Notes: generated by a model from the sequence alone, not told the origin. DNA of 64,000 bases from Segnochrobactrum spirostomi (GCF_009600605.1 NZ_VWNA01000001.1:1302001-1366000); one strand, 5' to 3'; positions 36,931 to 48,456 are shown, numbered from the stretch's first letter. Translations and numbers: made by a program.

Positions 36931-39074
36931 TCAGAAGGTCGCCTTCATGTTGAAGACGACGGTGCGCCCCATGCCGCTGCCGGAGGTCGAGAGCGCCGGG
37001 GTGTAGAGCTTGTCGAGCAGGTTCGTCGCGTCGACGCCCACCTTGAGGTTCGCATTGACCTGATAGCTCGCGAAGGCGTCCCAGGTCGAATAGCCGGCGA
37101 CGCGGTCGTCGGTGCTCGAACCGGCATTGATGTCGCCGATATAGCTCGAGGAGACGAAGTTGCCGCGCCCGCCGACGGTCAGCTTGCTGTCGAGCCAGCG
37201 GGTGCCGAGCGTCACCGTCGCCATGTTGTCCGGCAGGTAGGAATGGGCGCCGAGGCCGTCCATCTGCGCCGGCATGTCGGTGTTGGTGTAGGTGTAGCTG
37301 ACCTGCCCGAACACGACACCCATGTCGTAGCCGCCCTGCAACTCGACGCCCTGGACGTAGGTCGTGCCGGGAACGTTGTCGAAATAGCAGCCGTAATATT
37401 TGCCGACGCGGGAGCACTCGGCGGTGATGTAGTCCTCCACGTTCATCCGATAATAGTCGATCTTGAAGGTCGCCACGTCGGTCTGGGTGAAGAGCTGCTT
37501 GTAGAGGGCGTTGAGACCGACCTCCCAGCCGCGCTGGGTCTCCGGATTGAGATCCGGGTTCGGGAAGAAGGTCGTCGTGCTGCCGGGATGGTTGCCGCCG
37601 AGCAGCGTCTCGAAGGTGGTCGGCGGACGGAAGCTCTCCGACCACGAGCCGTAGATCTGAAGCCAATCGAGCGGATTGACCGCGAGTGTCAGCTTGGGAT
37701 CGAAGCGGCCCTCGGATTGATCGACCGTATAGGCGCCGCCCTGGGTCTTGCTGGTGCCGTTTCCGTCGAGATCATAATAATCGTAGCGCAAGCCCGCGAT
37801 GAAATCGACGATACCGTAGCTGAAGGTGGTCTGGGAGAAGACGCCGCCGGTTCCCGAATCGCCCGAAGGATTGACGCCGCCCTTCACCGTCGAAACGTAA
37901 TCTTGGAACCACTCGGCGCCGTAGATCGCCGCCACGCCGACCGGGCCGAGATCGAACCGCGAGGTGTTCGAGGTGTCGAAGCCCCAGCCCTCGTCGGTCA
38001 CGTTGCGCCCGGTATAGGAGCCGACCGTGATCGGGGAATCGTAGGTCATATCCACCTGATTGTAATAGCCGTTCAAACCGAAATCGATCAGCGGGTTGTC
38101 GGGCGTATAGGTGAAGTTCGACGTGTAGGTCTGTGAATTGACCGTCTGGTTGTAGGAGTTGGCGCCGAAGGTGTTGTTGTAGAGTACGCCGCCGATGGCG
38201 AGGCGGGTGTCCTCGGTCGGGTCGATACGGGCCTTGAACAGGCCGGACGTCAGGTTCTGCGCCGTGTAGGGCTGCGAGACGCCATCGCCGTTCTGGTAAT
38301 TGTTGGTGTCGTTGTGGCTGACCGCGCCGGCGATCGCGGCGTTGGGGCCGAGATTGGCGCCGAGGCCGACCATCTCCGACCAGCCGGTTCCGTTCGTCCC
38401 CCACGACAGGTTGCCGATCGCCCCCCAGGTCTTGCCGGCCTGGATGATGTCGTCGATGCCGAGGGTGCGGAAGTTCGCGGTGCCGGCGAGCGCGCCCGCA
38501 CCGCCCGCCGTGGAGACGGCGCCGCGCTGGACGTCGACCCCGGCGAGCAGCGCCGGATCGACATAGGTGAAGCCCTGGGCCTCGTGACCGGTGAAGCGGA
38601 AGTTCTGCCGCACGCCGTCGATCATCATGTTGACGCGGCCGGATCCCTCGAAGCCGCGGATGTTCACCGCGATGCCGGGGTTCTGCATGTTCTCCCGGGT
38701 GAAGGTGCCGGGCATGGTGCGCAGCACGTCGCCGAGGCTGTGGCCCGTGAAGGTCCCGATCTCGTCCTGCCCGACGGTCGAGACCGCCGCGGGCGTACGA
38801 TAGGGCTCCTCGGACGACAGACCGGCGCCGGAAACGTCGATCTGCGGAATGACGAGCGCATTGTCGGCGGCGGCGGCGTTGGCCGTCGCACCCTTGGCGT
38901 CACCGCCGGCCGTCGCGGCGGCACTCGTGGCCGAGGCATTCGCGGCGGCCTTCGTCCCACCATCGCGGGGCTCGAGGTGGTCTCCTGAGCCAAAGCGGGT
39001 GTGGCGGCGAAGGAGAGGAGAACGAGCGCGGTTGTCGGGAGACGTCGGGCGGAGTGGGGCGGTGGATGGGACAT
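36931..39074 (-). CDS. TonB-dependent heme/hemoglobin-type receptor (one-base frameshift)
   Basis: Outer-membrane receptor, 714 residues after repair. The signal peptide (SFAATPALAQE) is in one frame; the plug (TPAAVSTVGQDEIGTFTG, VNIRGFEGSGRVNMMIDGV) and 22-stranded barrel are in another. The break is between about 38960 and 39040, and adding one base at a four-base run (38967-38970) joins them. A hemoglobin/heme receptor is indicated by the FRPP box, a His (GGNHPG) and the NPDLNPET box in the order seen in HemR/HasR, where that His binds heme. Ends in Phe as outer-membrane proteins do. Heads the row of minus-strand protease genes. Confidence 0.9.
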
Positions 39075-39552
39075 GGGCACCTGCGCTGGGAAGGGCGAGG
39101 CCGCGCTATTGCGACGCATTCGCATGAATGTCCCTTAGCAGCCCCTCACCTTCTGACAACACAGATTTGCCGATTTCATGTTGCATTCACCTAAATGCGC
39201 TAATTTCGCCACAAATTATAATATTTATAATGCTGAACATTGGATCTTCTCCAACTACAGAGAGAGCATCCCCGATTCTTTCGTTTTCTTTCATCGTCAC
39301 AGTGCGCGCGCGAGTACATGGCCGCCATGGCGTATACGGAGCCGCCCGCGCGAACAGGAGCGATCGATCGAAGCCGCGCAGACGATTTCCTGCTCTGGAC
39401 GATCACGATTTTTCCGACTTCGCCATGCCGCGCGAACACGGGAAAGGCCCGCGCCTCGACAGCCCGGCCGCAGCCTCGTGCGCTTGGATCGGGCCTGTCA
39501 CCGCCCAGGACGCGGCGAGGGTCGCGGCCGCGTGGCTGAGGAGGACGTTGCG
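39075..39552. other. Divergent intergenic region between TonB receptor and GGDEF gene
   Basis: This is unusually AT-rich for the window around 39130-39300. It holds a 17-bp perfect palindrome at 39215-39231 and presumably both promoters. An in-frame upstream extension of the GGDEF frame lacks a signal or conserved domain, so I left it out. Confidence 0.55.
39215..39231. promoter_or_regulatory. 17-bp perfect palindrome, possible iron-response operator
   Basis: ATTATAA-TAT-TTATAAT lies 141 bases before the TonB receptor start. AT-rich dyads of this size are typical of Fur/Irr-superfamily sites, and the downstream gene is a probable heme receptor. The exact consensus of Irr or RirA is not matched, so the regulator is open. 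Confidence 0.45.
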
Positions 39553-40814
39553 ATGACGTCGGAGCCCATGAAGCCGGTTTCGTCGAACCTCACGGCCGCT
39601 TTCGATTGGATGGATCTCGTCGGTGTGCCGGTCCTCTTGATCGAGCGCGACACGCTCCTCGTGAAGGGGGCCAATCGGGCCGCCCAGGCGCGGTTCGGGC
39701 CGAACCGCCTCGGCGCCCTCCCCCGCCCCTTCAGGAACCTCGCGGCGGATGGCGGAGCAGCCGCGCTCGCCGCCGCCTTCGCGGCGATCGCCCGCGGCGA
39801 GACCGATCCCGACGCCGTCGAACCCGTCTTCTTCTGCCAATTGAACGAGTGCGTGCGTTGCTTCCGCTTCAAGCTCGCCCCGTTCCCGCCATCGCCCGAC
39901 CTCACCGTCGCGACGATGATCGAGGTGCAGCCGCAGGCGTCCGGGGATTGGCGCAACCGCCTCGAAGAAATCCTCGATCTTCTCCCCGTCGGCGTCGAGA
40001 TCTACGACGACGGCTTCAACGCGCTCTTCTTCAACCGTAAGGCCGACGATCTCTTCCTCTATCCCGAGCGCCCCGTACTCCAGCACGACGATTGGTTCGA
40101 ACTCGGCTTTCCGGATCCCGACGAGCGGGCGCGCCGCTATGCCGAGTGGCAGGACAGGGTGGAGAACGCGCGGCGGCACCGCGACCGGGTCGAGATCACC
40201 GAGTGGAACATGCGGTGCCGCGACGGCCGCAACCACGTCGTCCAGTTCCTGATCCGCTTCGTCGGGGACACCTTCCTCATCGTGCAATGGGACGTCACCG
40301 AGCAGCGCGCGCTCGAGGCGGAACTGTCGCGTCTGGCACGCCGGGATTCCCTGACCGGCGTCCCCAACCGGCGTGCCCTTCTGGAGGTCGCCGAGGCGAC
40401 GTTCGCCGCGCAGCAGCCATTTTCGCTGCTGATGCTCGATATCGACCACTTCAAGGCGATCAACGACCGCTACGGCCATCCGGCCGGCGACGACGTCATC
40501 CGCGCCGTCGCGGCGCGCTGTGGCGGCACGTTGCGGGAAGGTGACATCCTCGCTCGGTTCGGCGGCGAGGAATTCGCCGTGCTGCTTCCCAACACGAGCC
40601 CCCCGAGGCCCGTGACGTGTCCGAACGGCTGCTCGCCGCCGTCACGTCACGCCCCGTCCCCGTCGGCGAGATGGAGATCCCCGTCGGGATCAGCGTCGGC
40701 GGCGCCTCGCGCCGATCGAACGATCTACGCCTGGCGGATCTCTTCGCCCGCGCCGACGCCGCGCTCTACGCGGCGAAGGGACAGGGCCGCCGCCGCACGC
40801 TGGTCGCTGACTGA
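39553..40814 (+). CDS. PAS-GGDEF diguanylate cyclase (one-base frameshift)
   Basis: Cytosolic enzyme making cyclic di-GMP, 420 residues after repair. Residues about 20-130 are a divergent PAS-like part; 135-265 a PAS domain (LLPVGVEIYDDGFNALFFN); then GGDEF with ARRDSLTGVPNRRAL and the active GGEEF. The frame breaks in a C6 run (40599-40604): one added C gives NTSPPEARDVSERLLAAV and continues to the normal end ADAALYAAKGQGRR. The break falls after the catalytic motif, but an unrepaired protein would lack the final strands and probably be inactive. Divergent from the TonB receptor. Confidence 0.9.
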
Positions 40815-40844
40815 GAAACAAAGGCGGGAGCGGGGAAATCCCGC

Positions 40845-41603
40845 TCAGGGGATGAAGTAGAACGGATCCGGCAACAGGAACGACCGCAGCGAATGGCCGC
40901 CGGCGAGATCCGAGGCCTGATCGCCCATGTTGGCGATGATGGTGTAGCCGGCGGATTCGATCCGGCCCCGGACCGGCGCCTTGAAATCGGCGGCCGAGCG
41001 AAATGTGCTCAGGTCCGGCTTCATGTAGAGCTGGGTGTAGCCGACATAGCCGGCGGCCTTGAGATTGCGCTCGGTCTCCGCCCGCAACGCCTCGCTCCGG
41101 CCGGTGATGAAGAACACCGCGACGCCGTTCGCCTTCGCCGTCCGGAACAAGGCGAGCGTCGGCGCGATCGGCTTCGCCTCGGCCCGCGCGACCCACGCGG
41201 CCCAGCCGCACGGCCCCTTCGGCAGCGAGCGGCACGGCGCATCGGGGAAATAAGCAAACTGGTTAGCCGAGAGCTCTGCCCAGTTCGACAGCGATGTCTC
41301 GTCGATGTCGAGCACCAGCGCCGGGTGCTTGGTCTTGCGCGCCTCGGAGCGGATCCACGCGGTGGCCTTTCCGGCGACGTCGGAGAGGCCGCGCTCGTAG
41401 GCGCCGCTCTTGTAATAGGCGAATGCCGCCGCTTGGGCGGCCGAAAGGTTCTCCGGCTGCGCCCCGTCGGTGACCGTACCGGCGGGGAGTGCCGGGGCCT
41501 TGAGCGTCGCCGTGTCCGCGAGGGCCGGGCCGGCAAGCGTCGCGGCGACGCAGAGGATGGAGAAGCCGCGGACGAAAGCCCGCTTCAAGCCTTGAGAAGC
41601 CAT
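40845..41603 (-). CDS. HAD-superfamily acid phosphatase, exported
   Basis: A 252-residue periplasmic class-B/IIIB-type acid phosphatase. Signal peptide 1-29 (ending PALADT), nucleophile motif DIDET, second motif FITGRS, and late acidic motif NMGDQASDL. Acts on phosphomonoesters. The start overlaps the end of iolB by 19 bases, so it is the last gene of the minus-strand inositol operon. It might release inositol from inositol phosphates; that is inference from position only. Confidence 0.9.
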   Translation of the reverse strand: MASQGLKRAFVRGFSILCVAATLAGPALADTATLKAPALPAGTVTDGAQPENLSAAQAAAFAYYKSGAYERGLSDVAGKATAWIRSEARKTKHPALVLDIDETSLSNWAELSANQFAYFPDAPCRSLPKGPCGWAAWVARAEAKPIAPTLALFRTAKANGVAVFFITGRSEALRAETERNLKAAGYVGYTQLYMKPDLSTFRSAADFKAPVRGRIESAGYTIIANMGDQASDLAGGHSLRSFLLPDPFYFIP

Positions 41604-42382
41604 TCGTGCTCCGGCGCGTTGTAAAATTTCCAGGTCCGCTTCGGACCGGCCATGACGTTCAAATAATAGAGATCATAACCGTGGATCGCCGCGCAAGGGT
41701 GATAGCCCTTCGGCACCAGGGTGACGTCGCCGTCTTCCACCACCATCGCTTCGTCGAGCGAGCGGTCGTCGGTGTAGACGCGCTGGAAGGCGAAGCCCTG
41801 GGGCGGGTTGAGACGGTGATAATAGGTCTCTTCGAGGAGGCTTTCCGCCGGCAGCGCGTCGCGGTCGTGCTTGTGCGGCGGATAGCTCGAGGTATGGCCG
41901 CCGGGGGTGATGACCTCGACGACGAGGAGCGAATCCGCCGGCTCGCTCTCGGGAAGAATATTCGTCACGTAGCGGGTGTTGGTGCCCTTGCCGCGCACCT
42001 CCTGGGAGACGGCGTCCGGCCCGATATAGCGGGCGGCGCGGGCGCCGCCGGTGCCGGGCGCGGAGCACACCGCGAGCGTCACCTCGGTCGCAGCCTGGAC
42101 CTTCCAGTCCGCCCCCGCCGGCACGTAGACGGAATGGGGCTTGCCCTCGAACGGCGACATCCGCTCGCCGACGATTCCGAAATCGAAATCGTCGCCCGCA
42201 ATCGCCGCCTTGCCGGAGACGAGGACGAGGCAGACCTCGCGATCCCCGGTCGCCGCCTCGGCGATCTGGCCGGGGGCGAGCTTCTGGATCTCGAAGCCCA
42301 CATAGCCCCAGCCCGCGCTGTCGGGCGTCACGGTCAGGACGCGGCCGTGGCCGGCCTTCGGCTTGACGAGAAGTTTCGGCAT
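41585..42382 (-). CDS. iolB: 5-deoxy-glucuronate isomerase IolB
   Basis: A 265-residue bicupin that isomerises 5-deoxy-glucuronate to 5-dehydro-2-deoxy-gluconate in myo-inositol breakdown. The metal-binding cupin motif is seen as SSYPPHKHDRDALPAES with following LEETYYHR, and the C-terminal half has GYHPCAAIHGYDLYYLN. GAGGGG precedes the ATG at 42382; the frame upstream of that has no homology. It is 14 bases downstream of iolE. Confidence 0.96.
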   Translation of the reverse strand: MPKLLVKPKAGHGRVLTVTPDSAGWGYVGFEIQKLAPGQIAEAATGDREVCLVLVSGKAAIAGDDFDFGIVGERMSPFEGKPHSVYVPAGADWKVQAATEVTLAVCSAPGTGGARAARYIGPDAVSQEVRGKGTNTRYVTNILPESEPADSLLVVEVITPGGHTSSYPPHKHDRDALPAESLLEETYYHRLNPPQGFAFQRVYTDDRSLDEAMVVEDGDVTLVPKGYHPCAAIHGYDLYYLNVMAGPKRTWKFYNAPEHEWLLKA

Positions 42383-42396
42383 CGTCGTCCCCTCGC

Positions 42397-43281
42397 TCAG
42401 CGCTTCAGGCCGGCTTCGGCGATGAAGCGCACCAGATTGTCGTATCCGAGCTTCGCGTAGACGATCGGAATGGCTTTTTCCGGATCCTGCTCCGCCTCGA
42501 TGACGATCCAACCGGCATAATCCGGCACCTCGCGCAGCACCGAGACATAATCGACGCAGCCGTCGCCCGGAACGGTGTAGACGCCCGCGACGACGGATTC
42601 GAGGAACGACCAGTCGCCCTTCTCGGACTCCGCCTTGACCGCCGGCCGCACGTCCTTGGCGTGGATGTGGGCGATGCGGTCACGGTAGCGGCGGGCGAGC
42701 GCGGCCGGGTCGGCGCCGCCCCAGGTGGCGTGGCCGGTGTCGAGCAGGAGTTTCACCGCTGGGCCGGTGCCGGCCATCATCCGGTCGATCTCGGCTTCGG
42801 TCTGGACCACGGTGCCCATGTGGTGGTGGTAGACGAGGGTGAGGCCCTCGGCGGCGACGAGTTCGGCGAAGCGCGTCAGGCCGGCATTGAAGCGGTCCCA
42901 TTCGGCGTCGGTCATCACCGGGCGGGTCGAGAGCGGCGCGCCGCGGGTGCCGTGGACGGTGCGGGTGCACTCGGCCGCGATCAGCACGGCGCAGCCCATC
43001 GCCTTCAGGAGATCGATGTGGGCGCGGGCCGCCGTGAGTTCCTCCTCGGGGCTGCGCTCGATCAGGAAGGTCGAGTACCAGCCGGAGACGAGGTCGAGGT
43101 CGTGGGCGGCGAGGATCGGGCGCAGCAGCGCCGCGTCGCGGGGGAACTTGTTGCCGAGCTCCATGCCCTCGAAGCCGACGCTCTTGGCCTCGGTCAGGCA
43201 CTGCTCGAGCGGGATGTGGCCGCCGAGTTCCGGCATGTCGTCGTTGGACCAGCCGATCGGATTGGCGCCGATTCGGATCAT
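42397..43281 (-). CDS. iolE: Inosose dehydratase IolE
   Basis: A 294-residue TIM-barrel enzyme that dehydrates 2-keto-myo-inositol to the trihydroxycyclohexane-dione. Conserved IGANPIGWSNDDMPELGG at the N-terminus, LVYHHHMGTVV, LLLDTGHATWGG and HIHAKDVRP carry the metal ligands. The ATG at 43281 is the start because homology begins there and GGGAGAGCC lies ahead; the in-frame ATG at 43338 is not supported. Third step gene in the iolCDEB operon. Confidence 0.96.
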   Translation of the reverse strand: MIRIGANPIGWSNDDMPELGGHIPLEQCLTEAKSVGFEGMELGNKFPRDAALLRPILAAHDLDLVSGWYSTFLIERSPEEELTAARAHIDLLKAMGCAVLIAAECTRTVHGTRGAPLSTRPVMTDAEWDRFNAGLTRFAELVAAEGLTLVYHHHMGTVVQTEAEIDRMMAGTGPAVKLLLDTGHATWGGADPAALARRYRDRIAHIHAKDVRPAVKAESEKGDWSFLESVVAGVYTVPGDGCVDYVSVLREVPDYAGWIVIEAEQDPEKAIPIVYAKLGYDNLVRFIAEAGLKR

Positions 43282-43384
43282 GGAGGCTCTCCCAGAGGTG
43301 CGTCCGGTTGGACGAAAGGCAGGTTGTACGAGGGGCACGTTGAGGCGAAACGGGCCGCCGACGGCGGCCCGAAGAAGGCGAGGA

Positions 43385-45232
<1,848 letters not shown>

Positions 45233-45399
45233 GTCGGTCCTCGGGCTGCGCCGCAGCGTTCGGGCGCTGGTCTCGTCGATGATCTTCTGTTGGAGCGCCG
45301 ACCTCCGCGGGAGGAAGCCGCGCCCGGCGCATTCCTAGCGCGAAGCCGCGCCGGAGGGCAGTCGTCGCGCGGCCGAGGCCGGTCGCGAGGACGCCGGCC

Positions 45400-47310
45400 T
45401 CACGCCGCTTCGGTGCGGATCACCTCGTGCCAGGCCTCGACGAGCGTCGCGAAGCGGCGGGCCATGTCGGCGGTCGCCGTCTCGTCGTCGATCTCGCCGG
45501 CGAGCCACTTGGCCGCGGCCTCGGCGAAGATGGTGCGCCCGACGGCGAAGCCTTTGACGAGCGGGCTCGCGGCGGCGGCCCGGAACGCGGCCATCAGTTC
45601 GGCTTCCGGCGCCTCGAGGCCGAGCAGCACGATGCCGCGGCAATAGGGATCGTTGCGGGCGATCACCTCGGAGATCCGCCGCCACGCGATCGGGTTCTCC
45701 TGGGGCTCGAGCTTCCACCAGTCCGGCTTGATGCCGAGATCGTAGAGCCGCGCGACGACGCTCGCCACCGTGTCGGGCCCGAGCGCGCCGTGCTTGCCGG
45801 AGATGATCTCGACGAGCAGTTCGCGCCCCGCGGTGCGGGCGGCGTCGTAGAGGCGCAGGAGTTCGCGCTCCTGGCGCGCCTTGAGCTCGGCCGGGTCGTC
45901 CGGATGGTAGAAGCAGAGGCACTTGATGGTGTGGCCGATCGGCCATTCGGTCAGGTGGCTGCCGAGATCGGGCAGGTGATCGAAATCGAGCGGGCGCGAG
46001 CCCGGCTGCTCGACGGGCCGTCCGATCCAGAACGGCAGGTGGCCCGCCTTGAACAGCGCCTTCCCGCCATAGGTGGAATCGAGCAGCATGCCGAAGCCGG
46101 TGCGCCCGGCGGCGACGCGGGCCGCCGCCTCGACCGCGAGGACCTTGAAGTCGGCGATGCGCTCGCGGGGAACGCCGAGCCGGTCGGCGACGGCCTCGAG
46201 CTGCGAGCGGTGATCGATCGCGAGCGCGACGAGGCCCTCGGGCTGGTCGCGGCGGGTCGTCGCCCAATGGATGTGGTTGAGCGCCGGGTCCTTGCGCAGC
46301 GCGCGGAAGGCGCTGCCCTTTTCGAGGAAGTGGCTGAGCTCGGCGAAAGTCGGATATTCGGGCGAGCACAAGAGGCGCGACACCGCGAAGGCGCCGCAGG
46401 CATTGGCCCAGGTCGCGCAGGTCTCGAACGGCTCGTCCTTGAGCCAGCCGCGCAGGAAGCCGGACATGAAGGCGTCGCCGGCGCCGAGCACGTTGTAGAC
46501 TTCGATCGGGAAGCCGCGGCCGACGATGCCGTCCTCGAGATCGTCGCTGATCGGACCGTCATAGACGATGCAGCCCATCGCGCCGCGCTTCAGCACGATG
46601 GTCGCCGAGGAAACGGCGCGGATTGCCTTGAGCGCCTCGAGCACGCTGTCGGCGCCGGAGGCGATCATGATCTCCTCTTCGGTGCCGACGATGAGGTCGC
46701 AATCCGGCAGCACCGTCTTCAAGTGGGCGGAGACGCGATCGGACTTCACATAGCGCTCGAAGCCGGCATCGTGGCCGGCGAGGCCCCAGAGGTTCGGGCG
46801 GTAATCGATGTCGAACACGACCTTGCCGCCGCTCGCCTTGGCGATGCGGATCGCCTTGCGCTGGGCGGCGTCGGAATTCGGCCGGGAGAAATGCGTGCCG
46901 GTGACGACGATCGCCGTGGCCCGGCGGATCAGGGCCTCGTCGATGTCCTCCTCCGACAAGGCCATGTCGGCGCAGTTGTCGCGGTAGAAGATCATCGGCG
47001 AGACGCCTTCGTCCTCGACGGCGAGGAGAACGAGCGCCGTCAGCCGTTCGCGGTCGACCACGACGCCGTCGGTCGCGACGCCCTCGCGGGCGAGCTGTTC
47101 GCGGATGAAGCCGCCCATCTGCTCGGCGCCGACGCGGGTGACGAGCGCGGACTTGAGGCCGAGCCGCGCGGTGCCGACGGCGATGTTGGCGGGGCAGCCG
47201 CCGACGGACTTGGCGAAGGAAGTGATGTCTTCGAGCCGCGAGCCGATCTGCTGGCCGTAGAGATCGACCGACGAGCGACCGATCGTGACCACATCGAGCG
47301 TCTTCGCCAT
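45400..47310 (-). CDS. iolC: IolC kinase fused to DUF2090 aldolase-like domain
   Basis: A 636-residue two-domain protein. Residues 1-330 are a PfkB-type 5-dehydro-2-deoxygluconokinase (SVGGCPANIAVGTARLG, and the ATP/catalytic GAGDAFMSGF). Residues about 335-636 are DUF2090, a class-I-aldolase-like domain (LVALAIDHRSQLEA, LLVEIISGKHGA, GFAVGRTIF) thought to do the IolJ cleavage in organisms with this fusion. AAGGAG is followed by two adjacent ATGs; the second (47310) has the better spacing. An IolR-type operator lies about 155 bases upstream. Confidence 0.95.
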   Translation of the reverse strand: MAKTLDVVTIGRSSVDLYGQQIGSRLEDITSFAKSVGGCPANIAVGTARLGLKSALVTRVGAEQMGGFIREQLAREGVATDGVVVDRERLTALVLLAVEDEGVSPMIFYRDNCADMALSEEDIDEALIRRATAIVVTGTHFSRPNSDAAQRKAIRIAKASGGKVVFDIDYRPNLWGLAGHDAGFERYVKSDRVSAHLKTVLPDCDLIVGTEEEIMIASGADSVLEALKAIRAVSSATIVLKRGAMGCIVYDGPISDDLEDGIVGRGFPIEVYNVLGAGDAFMSGFLRGWLKDEPFETCATWANACGAFAVSRLLCSPEYPTFAELSHFLEKGSAFRALRKDPALNHIHWATTRRDQPEGLVALAIDHRSQLEAVADRLGVPRERIADFKVLAVEAAARVAAGRTGFGMLLDSTYGGKALFKAGHLPFWIGRPVEQPGSRPLDFDHLPDLGSHLTEWPIGHTIKCLCFYHPDDPAELKARQERELLRLYDAARTAGRELLVEIISGKHGALGPDTVASVVARLYDLGIKPDWWKLEPQENPIAWRRISEVIARNDPYCRGIVLLGLEAPEAELMAAFRAAAASPLVKGFAVGRTIFAEAAAKWLAGEIDDETATADMARRFATLVEAWHEVIRTEAA

Positions 47311-47462
47311 CATCTTCTCCTTGGGCACGGGGCGGGCTCTCGCGCGAGCTCTTTTCGATCGGCATCGGGACGCAGGCGGGCAACCGCACCGGCCGGGTCC
47401 GTGCCGAAAAACCGGCCGCCGACGCCGCTTAAATGAAGCACACGTTTCTAAAATCGTCAATA

Positions 47463-47478
47463 TGGAATGCAAATTCCA
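47463..47478. promoter_or_regulatory. IolR-type operator upstream of iolC
   Basis: Perfect palindrome TGGAATGCAAATTCCA, containing GGAA-N6-TTCC, the type of site described for rhizobial IolR. It lies between the iolR stop and iolC start, so it should control iolCDEB. A further half-site ATTCC follows at 47481. Confidence 0.7.
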
Positions 47479-47490
47479 TTATTCCGACGA

Positions 47491-48366
47491 TCACCCGTCG
47501 GCGCGCTCGTCCTGCCCGCCGCGGCGCGCTTCGGCCACCGCAACCGTCAGGGTCATCGCGAGCGCGAGCGTCGCGGCGAGCGACCGGAACCCCTGGTAGT
47601 CCGCCTCCACCACCTCGAACCACAGCTCGGTGTCGGAGGTGAGCGGGCTGAACGGGCTGTCGGTGATGACGACGAGCGGCGTGCCCTGCTGGGCGATCTG
47701 CTTCGTGTAGGCGAGCGTCGCCGAGGCGTAGGGCGTGAAGCTGATGGCGATCGCCGCGTCCCGCGGGGTCGCGAAGGAGAGCGTCTCGGTGTCGGTGCCG
47801 GCGGCGGAGCCGATCAGCACCGTCTTCACCCCGAGCTTGCCGAAGGCGTAGCTCATGTAGGTCGTGACGGGGTACGAGCGCCGCTGGGCGATGAGATAGA
47901 TCGTCTCGGCCGCCGCGAGCCGCGCCGTCGCCGCCTCGATCAGCCCCAATTCCACCCGGTCGCGCAGGCTGTCCACCGATTGGTGGGTCGCCTTGCAGAA
48001 GCCGTCGAACAGCACGGCGGCGCGGGAATCCTTGGGCGCCTCGGTGCGCAGCGATTTGAGCCGGTCGTCGTAGGTGGAGACGCGGTCGCGCAGCCGCTCC
48101 TGGAAGATCGCCTGGAGATCGGAGAAGCCCTGGAACCCGACGGCTTGCGAGAAACGCACCAGCGTCGAAGGCTGCACCTGTGCCTTCTCGGCGATGGTCG
48201 CGACCGTCCCGAACGCGATCTCGTCCGGGTTCGCCATGGCGAAGGTAGCAACCTGGGCGAGCCGCTTGGGCAATTTCACCGCCCGACTCACGAGCAGTTC
48301 CCGCAAAGCGCGAAAATCCCGTGGCGGCATGCCCCCTTCATCCTCGGCGGAGACGGTTGTGCTCAT
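47491..48366 (-). CDS. iolR: MurR/RpiR-family regulator IolR
   Basis: A 291-residue regulator: RpiR helix-turn-helix (about 20-95, with TVATIAEKAQVQPSTLVRFSQAVGFQGFSDLQ) and a SIS sugar-phosphate-binding domain (about 130-270, IYLIAQRRSY...TYMSYAFGKLGV, VVITDSPFSPL). Sits between the two inositol operons, as RpiR-type iolR does in Sinorhizobium and Caulobacter. It should repress both until an inositol metabolite binds the SIS domain. Two matching operators are visible at 47463 and 48441. Confidence 0.93.
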   Translation of the reverse strand: MSTTVSAEDEGGMPPRDFRALRELLVSRAVKLPKRLAQVATFAMANPDEIAFGTVATIAEKAQVQPSTLVRFSQAVGFQGFSDLQAIFQERLRDRVSTYDDRLKSLRTEAPKDSRAAVLFDGFCKATHQSVDSLRDRVELGLIEAATARLAAAETIYLIAQRRSYPVTTYMSYAFGKLGVKTVLIGSAAGTDTETLSFATPRDAAIAISFTPYASATLAYTKQIAQQGTPLVVITDSPFSPLTSDTELWFEVVEADYQGFRSLAATLALAMTLTVAVAEARRGGQDERADG

Positions 48367-48440
48367 CGGCTCACCTCCCTCATTCCGATCGCGCCGCGGT
48401 CCGCTCGCGCCGGTGCCGCGCTTGACTCACGCGGTTCGTC

Positions 48441-48456
48441 TGGAATATAAGTTCCA
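48441..48456. promoter_or_regulatory. IolR-type operator in the divergent iolR region
   Basis: TGGAA-TATAAG-TTCCA, again GGAA-N6-TTCC, lies in the gap between iolR and the plus-strand operon. It could control both directions. Another half-site ATTCC is at 48478-48482. Confidence 0.7.

Noticed and set aside
39178-39552. N-terminal extension of the GGDEF protein
   Set aside because: It covers the AT-rich divergent promoter region and has no signal peptide or domain character.
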